From NCBI RefSeq assembly GCF_040932435.1, contig NZ_JBFQGA010000006.1, positions 372,001 to 436,000 on the forward strand: a DNA stretch of 64,000 nt, read 5' to 3'. The notes under the pieces are model-generated. The model made no database searches, had not been told where the DNA came from, and saw only the letters and a program-made list of their open reading frames with translations. Shown piece after piece: positions 52,921-61,469 of the stretch. The position numbers were made by a program, and so were the translations under genes. Position 1 is the first letter of the stretch; each line of letters opens with the position of its first letter. The stretch comes from Kluyvera sp040932435 (GTDB lineage: Bacteria; Pseudomonadota; Gammaproteobacteria; Enterobacterales; Enterobacteriaceae).

Positions 52921-53084
52921 TATCCCCAAATTGGCTTTTTTGCACAATGCGCCCTTGGTCACAACCTGTACATATTTCTTTGTGTCGCACAGGTGGCTGG
53001 CATCGCGGCGTCTATTTTTAAACAGGGAGATATTTTTAACGGCACGGCTGCCGCTCAATTCTATTCTGACAGGAGTAAAAATTT

Positions 53085-54230
53085 ATGAGCAAGAAATTTG
53101 CCCGCAGCAGCCTGTGCGCGCTTGTCATGACCGTGGCAACCGCCAATGCCGCCGAACCGCCAACCTCGCTGGGCAAAGGCGAAGGGCGGCTCGATATTAT
53201 CGCTTGGCCGGGTTATATCGAACGCGGTCAGACCGACAAGCAATATGACTGGGTCACCGCCTTTGAAAAAGAGTCTGGCTGCCAGGTGAATGTGAAAACG
53301 GCTGCTACCTCGGATGAAATGGTCAGCCTGATGGCGAAAGGTGGCTACGATCTGGTCACCGCTTCCGGTGATGCCTCATTGCGCCTGATCATGGGCAAAC
53401 GCGTAGTGCCGATTAATACCGCATTGATTGAAAACTGGAAAACCCTCGACCCGCGCCTTGAGAAAGGGGCGTGGTTTAACGTCGATGGCAAAGTCTACGG
53501 CACGCCGTATCAGTGGGGGCCAAACCTGCTGATGTACAACACCAAAACCTTCCCAACGCCGCCGGACTCTTGGAACGTCGTCTTCGTGAAACAAAATCTG
53601 CCGGATGGCAAAACCAATCAGGGGCGCGTGCAGGCTTATGATGGTCCAATCTACATCGCTGATGCGGCACTGTTTGTGAAAGCGACCCAGCCGCAGCTTG
53701 GCATTAGCGATCCGTACCAATTGACCGAAGCCCAATATCAGGCGGTGCTCAAAGTGCTGCGTGACCAGCATCAGCTGATCCACCGTTATTGGCACGATAC
53801 CACCGTGCAGATGAGCGACTTCAAAAATGAAGGGGTGGTGGCGTCTAGCGCGTGGCCATATCAGGCAAACGGTTTGAAAGGCGAAGGCCAGCCGATTGCC
53901 ACCGTCTTCCCTAAAGAAGGTGTAACGGGTTGGGCGGATACCACCATGTTGCACGCCGAAGCGAAGCACCCAGTTTGTGCCTATAAGTGGATGAACTGGT
54001 CCTTGACGCCGAAGGTTCAGGGCGATGTCGCAGCATGGTTTGGCTCGTTGCCGGTGGTTGCGCAAGGCTGTAAAGCCAGTGCGCTGCTGGGCGATAAAGG
54101 CTGTGAAACCAACGGCTATAGCTTCTTTGACAAGATAGCTTTCTGGAAGACGCCAATTGCCGAAGGCGGAAAATATGTGCCGTATAGCCGTTGGACGCAA
54201 GACTACATCGCCATCATGGGCGGTCGTTAA
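53085..54230 (+). CDS. ydcS: Periplasmic substrate-binding protein YdcS
   Basis: 381 residues, the same length as E. coli YdcS, with a signal peptide ending ANA (about 22) and a spermidine/putrescine-type binding fold (LDIIAWPGYIERGQTDKQYDW). It is the binding protein of the YdcSTUV ABC importer; E. coli YdcS also has reported polyhydroxybutyrate synthase activity. It heads the ydcSTUV-patD operon. Confidence 0.96.
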   Translation: MSKKFARSSLCALVMTVATANAAEPPTSLGKGEGRLDIIAWPGYIERGQTDKQYDWVTAFEKESGCQVNVKTAATSDEMVSLMAKGGYDLVTASGDASLRLIMGKRVVPINTALIENWKTLDPRLEKGAWFNVDGKVYGTPYQWGPNLLMYNTKTFPTPPDSWNVVFVKQNLPDGKTNQGRVQAYDGPIYIADAALFVKATQPQLGISDPYQLTEAQYQAVLKVLRDQHQLIHRYWHDTTVQMSDFKNEGVVASSAWPYQANGLKGEGQPIATVFPKEGVTGWADTTMLHAEAKHPVCAYKWMNWSLTPKVQGDVAAWFGSLPVVAQGCKASALLGDKGCETNGYSFFDKIAFWKTPIAEGGKYVPYSRWTQDYIAIMGGR

Positions 54231-54247
54231 TCACCCAGGAGTCCATC

Positions 54248-55261
54248 ATGACGTATGCAGTAGAGTTTCATGACGTCTCGCGACTTTATGGTGACGTACG
54301 GGCGGTGGATGGCGTTAGCATTGCCATCCACGACGGGGAATTTTTCTCTATGCTGGGGCCGTCAGGCTCCGGCAAAACCACCTGCCTGCGGCTGATTGCT
54401 GGATTTGAACAGCTTTCAGGCGGCTCGATTTCAATCTTTGGACAACAGGCTAGCGAACTGCCTCCGTGGGATCGTGATGTCAATACCGTGTTTCAGGACT
54501 ACGCGCTGTTTCCGCACATGTCGGTGCTAGAAAACGTCGCTTATGGACTGATGGTCAAAGGCGTGGCGAAAAAAGAGCGGCAAAGCAAGGCGGCTCAGGC
54601 GTTGGAAAAGGTGGCGCTCGGGTTTGTTGGTGGGCGTAAGCCGTCGCAGCTTTCCGGCGGCCAGCGTCAGCGGGTAGCGATTGCCCGTGCACTGGTCAAC
54701 GAGCCGCGCGTGCTGCTGCTCGACGAACCGCTGGGCGCGTTGGATCTCAAGCTGCGCGAGCAGATGCAGCTGGAGTTGAAAAAACTGCAGCAGGAGCTGG
54801 GGATCACCTTCATCTTCGTCACCCACGATCAGAGTGAAGCGCTGTCGATGTCCGACCGCGTGGCGGTTTTTAACAACGGTCGTATTGAACAAGTGGACAC
54901 GCCGCGCGCGCTCTATCTGCGTCCGCGCACGCCGTTTGTTGCCAGCTTCGTTGGCACCTCCAACGTTTTTGACCCCGCTACGGCGCTGGCGCTGTGCGGT
55001 ATGGACGGCAACTGGGCGCTGCGGCCGGAACATATTTCTCTCAACGATGGCGGAGAAGTGCAAACCAAAGGCCGGGTGCAAGCGGTGCAGTATCAGGGCG
55101 CCGCGACGCGCTATGAGCTGCTTTTGGAGGGCGGTAGCAAGCTGCTGGTCAGCCAAGGTAACTTCTCTGCCGGACTGGATGCGAACGGCCCGGTTGTCGG
55201 CAACACCGTACTGGTGTCCTGGGCGCGCAATGCGATGATTGCGCTCGACGGAGGGAGGTAA
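54248..55261 (+). CDS. ydcT: ABC transporter ATP-binding protein YdcT
   Basis: 337 residues from 54248: Walker A GPSGSGKTT, Q-loop VFQDYALFPHM, signature LSGGQRQRVAIARAL, Walker B LLLDEPLGALD and a C-terminal TOBE domain, as in PotA-type ATPases. It powers uptake by YdcU/YdcV. The frame from 54191 overlaps the end of ydcS and is not used. Its stop codon directly abuts the ydcU start. Confidence 0.96.
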   Translation: MTYAVEFHDVSRLYGDVRAVDGVSIAIHDGEFFSMLGPSGSGKTTCLRLIAGFEQLSGGSISIFGQQASELPPWDRDVNTVFQDYALFPHMSVLENVAYGLMVKGVAKKERQSKAAQALEKVALGFVGGRKPSQLSGGQRQRVAIARALVNEPRVLLLDEPLGALDLKLREQMQLELKKLQQELGITFIFVTHDQSEALSMSDRVAVFNNGRIEQVDTPRALYLRPRTPFVASFVGTSNVFDPATALALCGMDGNWALRPEHISLNDGGEVQTKGRVQAVQYQGAATRYELLLEGGSKLLVSQGNFSAGLDANGPVVGNTVLVSWARNAMIALDGGR

Positions 55262-56203
55262 ATGGATATGAGCATGGCTCCGGTTCCTCCGTCGCGCGGT
55301 CTGAAAAGCCTGTCGAGTTTGTTCTGGCGTCGGCCGACGCTGGGGCTCTTCCTGCTGCTGCTTGGCCCGTTGATGTGGTTTGGCATCGTTTACTTTGGCT
55401 CGCTTTTGACGCTGCTGTGGCAGGGTTTTTATACCTTCGATGATTTCACCATGTCGGTCACGCCAACCCTGACCTTGGCGAATCTGTACGCGCTGTTTAA
55501 CCCCGCCAACTACGACATCATTGTGCGAACGCTGGTGATGGCGCTGGCCGTTACCCTCGCCAGTGCGCTGCTGGCATTTCCGATGGCGTGGTACATGGCG
55601 CGCTACACCAGCGGCAAACAAAAAGCGTTTTTCTACGTGGCGGTGATGTTGCCAATGTGGGCGAGCTATATCGTTAAAGCCTATGCTTGGACATTGCTGC
55701 TGGCGAAAGATGGCGTGGCGCAGTGGTTTCTTAATCATATGGGGTTGGGGTCGGTATTAAGCGCCATTTTGACGGTGCCAGGTGTCGGCGGCAATACGCT
55801 CTCGACTTCCGGACTGGGACGATTTCTGGTGTTCGTCTATATCTGGCTGCCGTTTATGATCCTGCCCGTTCAGGCGGCGCTTGAGCGGATTCCATCCTCG
55901 CTGTTGCAGGCCTCCGCCGATCTGGGCGCTCTGCCGCGGCAGACTTTCCGCCACGTGGTTATCCCGATGGCAATCCCCGGTATTGCTGCCGGATCGATCT
56001 TTACCTTTTCACTGACGCTCGGCGACTTTATCGTCCCGCAGCTGGTGGGGCCGCCAGGGTATTTCATCGGCAATATGGTTTATTCCCAGCAGGGCGCGAT
56101 TGGCAATATGCCGATGGCGGCGGCGTTTACCCTGGTGCCGATCGTTCTTATTGCCCTTTATTTGGCGTTCGTGAAGCGCCTAGGAGCGTTTGATGCACTC
56201 TGA
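55262..56203 (+). CDS. ydcU: ABC transporter permease YdcU
   Basis: A 313-residue, six-helix permease with the EAA-type loop LLQASADLGALPRQTFRHVVIPMAIPGI (shortened), as in PotB. It pairs with YdcV to form the channel of the importer. ATG at 55262 follows the ydcT TAA with no gap; GGGAGG is the ribosome site. Confidence 0.95.
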   Translation: MDMSMAPVPPSRGLKSLSSLFWRRPTLGLFLLLLGPLMWFGIVYFGSLLTLLWQGFYTFDDFTMSVTPTLTLANLYALFNPANYDIIVRTLVMALAVTLASALLAFPMAWYMARYTSGKQKAFFYVAVMLPMWASYIVKAYAWTLLLAKDGVAQWFLNHMGLGSVLSAILTVPGVGGNTLSTSGLGRFLVFVYIWLPFMILPVQAALERIPSSLLQASADLGALPRQTFRHVVIPMAIPGIAAGSIFTFSLTLGDFIVPQLVGPPGYFIGNMVYSQQGAIGNMPMAAAFTLVPIVLIALYLAFVKRLGAFDAL

Positions 56204-57008
56204 ACGCGCACCGCTGTTCCTCAAAATTGCCGCTTGGGGCGGGGTTATCTTTCTGCATTTCCCGTTGGTAATAATCGCGATTTACGCCTTTAACACCGAG
56301 GACGCGGCGTTTAGCTTTCCCCCGCAAGGGCTGACGCTACGCTGGTTTAGCGAGGCGGCAGGGCGCGACGATATTTTCGAGGCGGTGACACTGTCACTTA
56401 AAATTGCTGCGTTTTCGACAACCATCGCCTTAGTACTTGGCACGCTTGCTGCAGCGGCTCTTTGGCGGCGTGATTTCTTTGGCAAAAGCGCGGTGTCGCT
56501 GTTGCTTCTGCTGCCGATTGCGCTGCCGGGAATTGTCACCGGACTTGCGTTACTGACGGCGTTTAAAGCCGTCAATCTCGAGCCGGGGCTTCTTACGATA
56601 ATTATCGGCCATGCCACCTTTTGCGTGGTGGTGGTGTTTAACAACGTGATTGCCCGCTTCCGGCGCACCTCGTGGAGCCTAGTCGAGGCATCGATGGATT
56701 TGGGGGCCAACGGCTGGCAAACCTTCCGTCATGTGGTATTGCCGAACCTGAGTTCGGCGCTGCTGGCCGGGGGAATGCTGGCCTTTGCGCTGTCATTTGA
56801 TGAAATTATTGTCACCACCTTTACCGCCGGGCACGAGCGTACGTTGCCACTTTGGTTGCTTAATCAGTTAGGGCGACCGCGCGATGTTCCGGTAACCAAC
56901 GTGGTGGCACTGCTGGTGATGATACTGACGATGATACCGATTTTAGGGGCATGGTGGCTGACTCGCGAAGATGAAGGCGCTGCCGGTGGAAGTACGACGT
57001 TTAAATAA
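56193..57008 (+). CDS. ydcV: ABC transporter permease YdcV
   Basis: 271 residues with six helices and an EAA loop (LVEASMDLGANGWQTFRHVVLPNL), PotC-like. The start at 56193 overlaps the ydcU end by 11 bases and has AGGAG upstream. It completes the YdcSTUV importer, probably for putrescine or another polyamine, given patD next to it. Confidence 0.95.
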   Translation: MHSERAPLFLKIAAWGGVIFLHFPLVIIAIYAFNTEDAAFSFPPQGLTLRWFSEAAGRDDIFEAVTLSLKIAAFSTTIALVLGTLAAAALWRRDFFGKSAVSLLLLLPIALPGIVTGLALLTAFKAVNLEPGLLTIIIGHATFCVVVVFNNVIARFRRTSWSLVEASMDLGANGWQTFRHVVLPNLSSALLAGGMLAFALSFDEIIVTTFTAGHERTLPLWLLNQLGRPRDVPVTNVVALLVMILTMIPILGAWWLTREDEGAAGGSTTFK

Positions 57009-57022
57009 CACAGGATCATGCT

Positions 57023-58447
57023 ATGCAACATAAGTTACTGATTAATGGTGAACTGGTGGCAGGTGAAGGCGAAGCGCAGCCGGTGTTTAACCCGGCAACG
57101 GGCGAGATCCTGCTGCACATCACGGAGGCGTCAGCGGCGCAGGTTGACGCGGCGGTCACCGCCGCCGACCGCGCGTTCGCCCAGTGGGGGCAAACGACCC
57201 CGAAGCAGCGGGCGGAATGCCTGCTTAAATTGGCCGATGTGATTGAACAACATGCGGAAACCTTCGCCAAACTCGAATCCCTGAACTGCGGTAAACCGCT
57301 GCACTGTGTCATCAACGATGAGATTCCGGCGGTGGTTGATGTGTTTCGCTTTTTCGCCGGCGCGGCGCGCTGCTTAAACGGACTGGCGGCGGGAGAATAT
57401 CTGGAAGGACATACCTCGATGATCCGCCGTGACCCGGTCGGCGTCGTGGCATCCATCGCTCCGTGGAACTATCCGCTAATGATGGCGGCGTGGAAGCTGG
57501 CCCCGGCGCTGGCGGCGGGTAACTGCGTGGTGATTAAGCCTTCAGAAATTACGCCACTGACGGCGTTAACGCTGGCGGAGTTGGCAAAAGATATCTTCCC
57601 GCCCGGAGTGCTCAACGTGCTGTTCGGACGCGGTAAAACGGTTGGCGATCCGCTGACCGGACATGCCAGCGTGCGGATGGTCTCCTTAACCGGTTCCATT
57701 GCCACCGGTGAACATATCATCGCCCATACCGCGCCGTCGATTAAGCGCACACATATGGAACTGGGTGGTAAAGCGCCGGTTATCGTGTTTGACGATGCGG
57801 ATATTGACGCGGTGGTGGAAGGGGTCAGAACCTTTGGTTTCTATAACGCCGGTCAGGATTGTACTGCCGCGTGTCGAATATATGCCCAAAAGGGCGTCTA
57901 TGAGGAACTGGTCGAGAAACTGGGGGCGGCGGTGGCCAGCATTCAACTGGGTGCACCGGACAATCCGGCAACTGAACTGGGGCCGCTAAGCTCCGAGGCG
58001 CATCTGGCGAGAGTCAACGAGGCGGTGACGCGGGCCAAAGCGCTCTCACATATTAAGGTGGTCACCGGGGGCGAAAAGGCCTCGGGTAAGGGCTACTATT
58101 TCCAACCGACTCTGCTGGCTGGCGCGCGGCAGGAAGATGATATTGTCCAGCGTGAGGTTTTCGGCCCGGTCGTCAGCGTGACCGTGTTTGAGGATGAAGA
58201 TCAGGTGCTGTCGTGGGCAAACGACTCGCAGTATGGCCTAGCTTCATCGGTCTGGACGAAAGACGTGGGGCGCGCTCATCGCCTGAGCGCCCGTTTGCAA
58301 TATGGCTGCACGTGGGTCAACACCCATTTCATGCTGGTGAGCGAAATGCCGCACGGTGGGCAGAAGTTATCGGGCTACGGTAAGGATATGTCGGTATACG
58401 GACTTGAGGATTACACCGTGGTTCGCCACGTCATGATAAAGCACTAG
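57023..58447 (+). CDS. patD: Gamma-aminobutyraldehyde dehydrogenase PatD
   Basis: 474 residues, the E. coli length. Aldehyde dehydrogenase fold with the catalytic Cys in NAGQDCTAACR, Glu in MELGGKAPV and a Rossmann GS(I/V)ATG motif. It oxidises 4-aminobutanal from putrescine transamination to GABA with NAD. It follows ydcV by 14 bases in the same operon, so uptake and breakdown are co-expressed. Confidence 0.96.
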   Translation: MQHKLLINGELVAGEGEAQPVFNPATGEILLHITEASAAQVDAAVTAADRAFAQWGQTTPKQRAECLLKLADVIEQHAETFAKLESLNCGKPLHCVINDEIPAVVDVFRFFAGAARCLNGLAAGEYLEGHTSMIRRDPVGVVASIAPWNYPLMMAAWKLAPALAAGNCVVIKPSEITPLTALTLAELAKDIFPPGVLNVLFGRGKTVGDPLTGHASVRMVSLTGSIATGEHIIAHTAPSIKRTHMELGGKAPVIVFDDADIDAVVEGVRTFGFYNAGQDCTAACRIYAQKGVYEELVEKLGAAVASIQLGAPDNPATELGPLSSEAHLARVNEAVTRAKALSHIKVVTGGEKASGKGYYFQPTLLAGARQEDDIVQREVFGPVVSVTVFEDEDQVLSWANDSQYGLASSVWTKDVGRAHRLSARLQYGCTWVNTHFMLVSEMPHGGQKLSGYGKDMSVYGLEDYTVVRHVMIKH

Positions 58448-58457
58448 TTACTCCCTT

Positions 58458-58482
58458 CGCGGTAGGCTTCAGGCCTGCCGCG
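58458..58482 (+). terminator. Hairpin after patD
   Basis: CGCGGTAGGC and GCCTGCCGCG form a 10-bp stem (one wobble pair) with a TTCAG loop, 11 bases after the stop. There is no U-run, so termination is uncertain. Confidence 0.55.
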
Positions 58483-58558
58483 CAGCCCCTCACTTTTGAC
58501 ATGCTCGAGGCAACGTGCGAGGATCCGCGCCGTTGAAAAACTGAGCATAGTTAGAGTC

Positions 58559-58795
58559 ATGAATAAAATTGTTGTTAGTAGCGCAGTGGTGATTGCCACG
58601 GCGATGGTTGTTGGTATCTGGTTTTCGGCGAGCCGAATCGCCACCTGTGATGGGGCGCAATCCGTTAGCGCAGCCTGCCTGGGCGAAGCTTGGGATACGG
58701 AGAAGGTCAATCTCATTCCTCAGTACGATCCTAACCGCTACGTTAGCGATCCGACCGCCGACAGTATTTTTGCAACCTCCCAGCCAAAACGCTGA
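58559..58795 (+). CDS. Small membrane-anchored or secreted protein of unknown function
   Basis: 78 residues: an N-terminal hydrophobic segment (about 4-22, VVSSAVVIATAMVVGIWF) that could be a signal anchor, two Cys (IATCDGAQ and AACLGEAW), then a polar tail with Pro and Asp. The ribosome site is weak (AGAG), lowering confidence. In E. coli ortT follows patD directly; here this frame fills part of a 550-base gap. No family is recognised. Confidence 0.5.
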   Translation: MNKIVVSSAVVIATAMVVGIWFSASRIATCDGAQSVSAACLGEAWDTEKVNLIPQYDPNRYVSDPTADSIFATSQPKR

Positions 58796-58928
58796 ATGTA
58801 AGATGAATCACAGAATTAACCTCTTTATCGGCATAGGCTAACCCGGCATTTACATGGATGGGCAGATTATTCATCTGGAGATGAATAGCTGTGCGCTGAA
58901 CTTCCCCAAGCGAAAAGCGGCGAAAAAC

Positions 58929-58942
58929 TTGATGTACGTCAA
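58929..58942 (+). promoter_or_regulatory. FNR-like site upstream of ortT
   Basis: TTGATGTACGTCAA differs at one position from the FNR consensus TTGAT-N4-ATCAA. Its centre lies about 58 bases before the ortT start codon. A class II arrangement (site at -41.5) would put the start of transcription near 58977, 17 bases before the GTG. Predicted by eye. Confidence 0.5.
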
Positions 58943-58993
58943 AAAACGTAGCATATTGCGCCGCTTTAACTATCAATTATAAGGATTCGATTG

Positions 58994-59167
58994 GTGACGC
59001 TGTACCAACATATGCTCGTCTTCTATGCCGTGATGGGCGTTATCTGTGCCTTTATTACTTGGTTTCTGACGAAAGAAAGCGCCGCCATTCGCTTAATAGC
59101 GGCGCTACTGATTGGCGCAACTTGGCCGTTTAGCTTTCCCGTTGCGCTGATGCTGTCGCTGTTTTGA
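58994..59167 (+). CDS. ortT: Orphan toxin OrtT homologue (YdcX)
   Basis: A 57-residue membrane peptide from a GTG start, same length as E. coli OrtT and colinear (TLYQHMLVFYAVM ... ATWPFSFPVALMLSLF). Two hydrophobic helices; the E. coli protein is a membrane-damaging toxin without antitoxin that raises persistence during growth arrest by trimethoprim or sulfa drugs. TAAGGA lies eight bases before the GTG. It ends 3 bases before the convergent tqsA stop. Confidence 0.9.
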   Translation: MTLYQHMLVFYAVMGVICAFITWFLTKESAAIRLIAALLIGATWPFSFPVALMLSLF

Positions 59168-59170
59168 GTG

Positions 59171-60202
59171 CTACTTGCTCAGATCGCTGAGCAAAATAGC
59201 AATACTTTTCCCGCCTTCCGTCTGCTCGAGGGCAATTTTGACGATGATCGTCAATGGCACCGATAGCAACATGCCAACCGGGCCGAGCAGCCAGCCCCAG
59301 AAAATCAGCGACAGAAACACGACGAGAGTGGAGAGCCCCAACCCGCGTCCCATAATGCGAGGCTCTAGAATATTGCCAAAAACCAAGTTTATGGTCAGAT
59401 ACCCCGCAAGTACGATCAGCGCATCGTAAAAGCCGCTAAATACCAACACCTGCAGGATAGGGGGGATGGCTGCCAGCACCGAACCAATGTTGGGAATGTA
59501 GTTAAGCGCGAAGGCCAGCAGCCCCCAGATAAAGGCAAAACGGACGTCCAACAGCTCGAGCATTCCCCAGACCAACAGACCGGTCACCACGCTGATTGCC
59601 GTTTTCAACACCAGATAATGCGACACGCTGTCCAGCGCCCGCTGAATTGCCGCCATTCCCTCAGTGGGGCGACTCATCACCTGTTGCAGTTTTGCGGGTA
59701 GCTGCGGGACCTCAAACAGCATAAACACCACCGTTAGCAGCAGTAAGAAAATGGACGACATCGCGTTGGAGAGCTGCGATAACAGCCGGGAAACCAGCGT
59801 CATTGCGGCATTTGGGTCGATATATTTAATCAGTTCATCCGGGCTAACGCTTATCCCAAAACGCTGCATCCACGGCTGCAAATTGTACAAAGGGATGGCG
59901 AGTGAGGAACGATACTGCGGCAGGGTGCGCGTCAGTTCATTCAGCGAGGTGCCAAGCGAGGCGAGCAGAAGTACAGCGGCTAGGATGATAACGCCTATCA
60001 GACTTGAGATCGCCAGCGCCCTCGGCACTCGCCAGCGCACCATTAACTGCACTACCGGGTTTAGCACCACGGCAATAAACAGCGCTAGCACGAAGGGAAC
60101 AATGATATCCGCCGCAAAGCGAATACCGGTCAGAATGATCACCAGCATGCCCAGCATGATGACTAGTTTTAATCCATTAAGCGTGATTATCGGCCTGGAC
60201 AT
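59171..60202 (-). CDS. tqsA: AI-2E family transporter TqsA
   Basis: A 343-residue, eight-helix protein matching E. coli TqsA (ITLNGLKLVIMLGMLVIIL; LLAFALNYIPNIGSVLAAIPP). Proposed to export autoinducer-2 and affect biofilm formation. It is divergent from mdtJI, as in E. coli. On its 3' side lies ortT rather than pntAB, marking a rearranged joint. Confidence 0.95.
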   Translation of the reverse strand: MSRPIITLNGLKLVIMLGMLVIILTGIRFAADIIVPFVLALFIAVVLNPVVQLMVRWRVPRALAISSLIGVIILAAVLLLASLGTSLNELTRTLPQYRSSLAIPLYNLQPWMQRFGISVSPDELIKYIDPNAAMTLVSRLLSQLSNAMSSIFLLLLTVVFMLFEVPQLPAKLQQVMSRPTEGMAAIQRALDSVSHYLVLKTAISVVTGLLVWGMLELLDVRFAFIWGLLAFALNYIPNIGSVLAAIPPILQVLVFSGFYDALIVLAGYLTINLVFGNILEPRIMGRGLGLSTLVVFLSLIFWGWLLGPVGMLLSVPLTIIVKIALEQTEGGKSIAILLSDLSK

Positions 60203-60237
60203 GTTGAGTTAACTCCAGCAAAAAATATAAAGATACA

Positions 60238-60325
60238 CGTCATACTTCAAATTGCAGAGGCGTTGGCTGCGTTCATTCTTCCGTTTGCCATCTTTCTGCA
60301 ACGCGAATTATTTTATGTAGAATAT
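60238..60325. repeat. Decayed enterobacterial palindromic repeat
   Basis: CATACTTCAAATTGCAGAGG at 60241 and the inverted TTTCTGCAACGCGAATTATT ending near 60313 are terminal inverted repeats. The left part continues CGTTGGCTGCGTTCATTC. This resembles a roughly 130-170 base dispersed repeat common in Serratia, Yersinia and relatives; the middle seems deleted. Family naming is from memory. Confidence 0.5.
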
Positions 60326-60465
60326 GATAATTGCGATTTACCTCATAATAAATACATTAACATCAAACAACATCAGTAAAGATTTGAAAACATTTTGAGA
60401 TACTTCTGCAATTGTGTTAGAAATTAGCTGTGTTTAACTACTGAGGACAATTTTACTCCGCAACG

Positions 60466-60597
60466 ATGAGAAGCAATACCGCGGATAATTGTAATTTTAT
60501 GGACAATATGTTCAGGACGTACATTTCTACCAAACCTTCTGTTTTACCTTCCTATTCTGCCTTCCTTGGTGAGCAGCACTGGCGCAACGCGCTTTAG
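60466..60597 (+). CDS. Leader ORF upstream of mdtJI (mdtU-like)
   Basis: A 43-codon frame in the mdtJI leader, ending 95 bases before mdtJ; internal Met codons at 60499 and 60508 give 32- or 29-residue versions. No strong ribosome site fixes the start. E. coli has a translated leader peptide, mdtU, through which polyamines control mdtJI. The position matches; sequence identity with MdtU could not be checked. The rest of the 490-base tqsA-mdtJ gap holds the repeat and AT-rich sequence. Confidence 0.5.
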   Translation: MRSNTADNCNFMDNMFRTYISTKPSVLPSYSAFLGEQHWRNAL

Positions 60598-60692
60598 TCT
60601 CCTTCTTCGTTTGAGCTAAATTTTAATCATTTTTTTCAGTTTGCGTTTCTCGCAAGCTGCGACGGATTATATTCTCATGCAGGAGAAGCACC

Positions 60693-61061
60693 ATGTTTTA
60701 TTGGATTCTATTAGCCCTCGCCATTGTTGCAGAAATTACGGGTACGCTGTCTATGAAATGGGCAAGCGTCAGTGATGGAAATACCGGCTTTATTTTAATG
60801 CTCGTGATGATCGCGCTGTCATATATTTTCCTTTCGTTTGCGGTGAAAAAAATCGCCCTCGGCGTGGCCTACGCATTGTGGGAAGGGATCGGGATTTTAT
60901 TGATAACCCTGTTCAGCGTTTTGCTGTTTGACGAAAGTTTGACGGTGATGAAATTGGCAGGTCTGGCGACGTTGATTGCCGGTATTGTGCTTATCAAATC
61001 GGGAACGCGAAAATCTCCGCGTAAAGTGATGAATAAAGAGGTGGACCATGCAGCAGTTTGA
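60693..61061 (+). CDS. mdtJ: SMR-family spermidine exporter subunit MdtJ
   Basis: A 122-residue four-helix small multidrug-resistance protein with the conserved Glu of helix 1 in AEITGTLSMKWA, close to E. coli MdtJ. It works with MdtI as a heteromer to export spermidine. AGGAGAAGCACC precedes the start. It overlaps mdtI by 14 bases. Confidence 0.96.
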   Translation: MFYWILLALAIVAEITGTLSMKWASVSDGNTGFILMLVMIALSYIFLSFAVKKIALGVAYALWEGIGILLITLFSVLLFDESLTVMKLAGLATLIAGIVLIKSGTRKSPRKVMNKEVDHAAV

Positions 61062-61377
61062 GTGGGTTCACGGCGCATGGTTGGCAGGCTCCATTGTTCT
61101 GGAGATTGTCGCTAATATTTTCCTTAAGTTTTCGGATGGCTTCCGTAACAAACTGTACGGCATCCTTTCACTGGTCGCTGTGTTGGCCGCGTTCAGCGCG
61201 CTATCGCAGGCGGTAAAAGGGATCGATCTCTCGGTGGCCTACGCCATTTGGGGCGGTTTTGGCGTTGCGGCAACGCTTGCCGCCGGGTGGATCCTCTTCG
61301 GCCAGCGTTTAAATAATAAAGGCTGGGTTGGGGTCGGTCTGCTGTTGATTGGAATGATACTGATTAAACTTGCCTGA
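61048..61377 (+). CDS. mdtI: SMR-family spermidine exporter subunit MdtI
   Basis: 109 residues, four helices, with Glu in LEIVANIFLKFSDGF; the same length as E. coli MdtI. Partner of MdtJ, translated from an overlapping start. Confidence 0.96.
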   Translation: MQQFEWVHGAWLAGSIVLEIVANIFLKFSDGFRNKLYGILSLVAVLAAFSALSQAVKGIDLSVAYAIWGGFGVAATLAAGWILFGQRLNNKGWVGVGLLLIGMILIKLA

Positions 61378-61383
61378 TGTGAT

Positions 61384-61407
61384 CGCTGCCTGAGATTTCA
61401 GGCAGCG
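61384..61407 (+). terminator. Hairpin after mdtJI
   Basis: CGCTGCCTGA and TCAGGCAGCG pair perfectly (10 bp, GATT loop) 7 bases after mdtI. The following bases (AAATTG) are not a U-run, so it may stabilise the message or end it only partly. Confidence 0.6.
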
Positions 61408-61469
61408 AAATTGCCCGTCTGTATTACGCTTGTAACAAAGGGTTGTACGAGCGTATGCGAGGGTGATAC

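Noticed and set aside
52932..52947. TGGCTTTTTTGCAC before ydcS as a sigma-54 promoter
   Set aside because: The GG and GC elements are three bases too close; a sigma-S-like -10 lies nearby instead.
54527..55738. Long 403-codon antisense frame across ydcT and ydcU
   Set aside because: Both sense genes are certain ABC-transporter components; the antisense product is Arg/Gln/His-rich low-quality protein without motifs.
58854..58982. A 42-codon frame between the small unknown gene and ortT
   Set aside because: No ribosome site; it covers the FNR-like site and probable promoter of ortT, so it is more likely non-coding.
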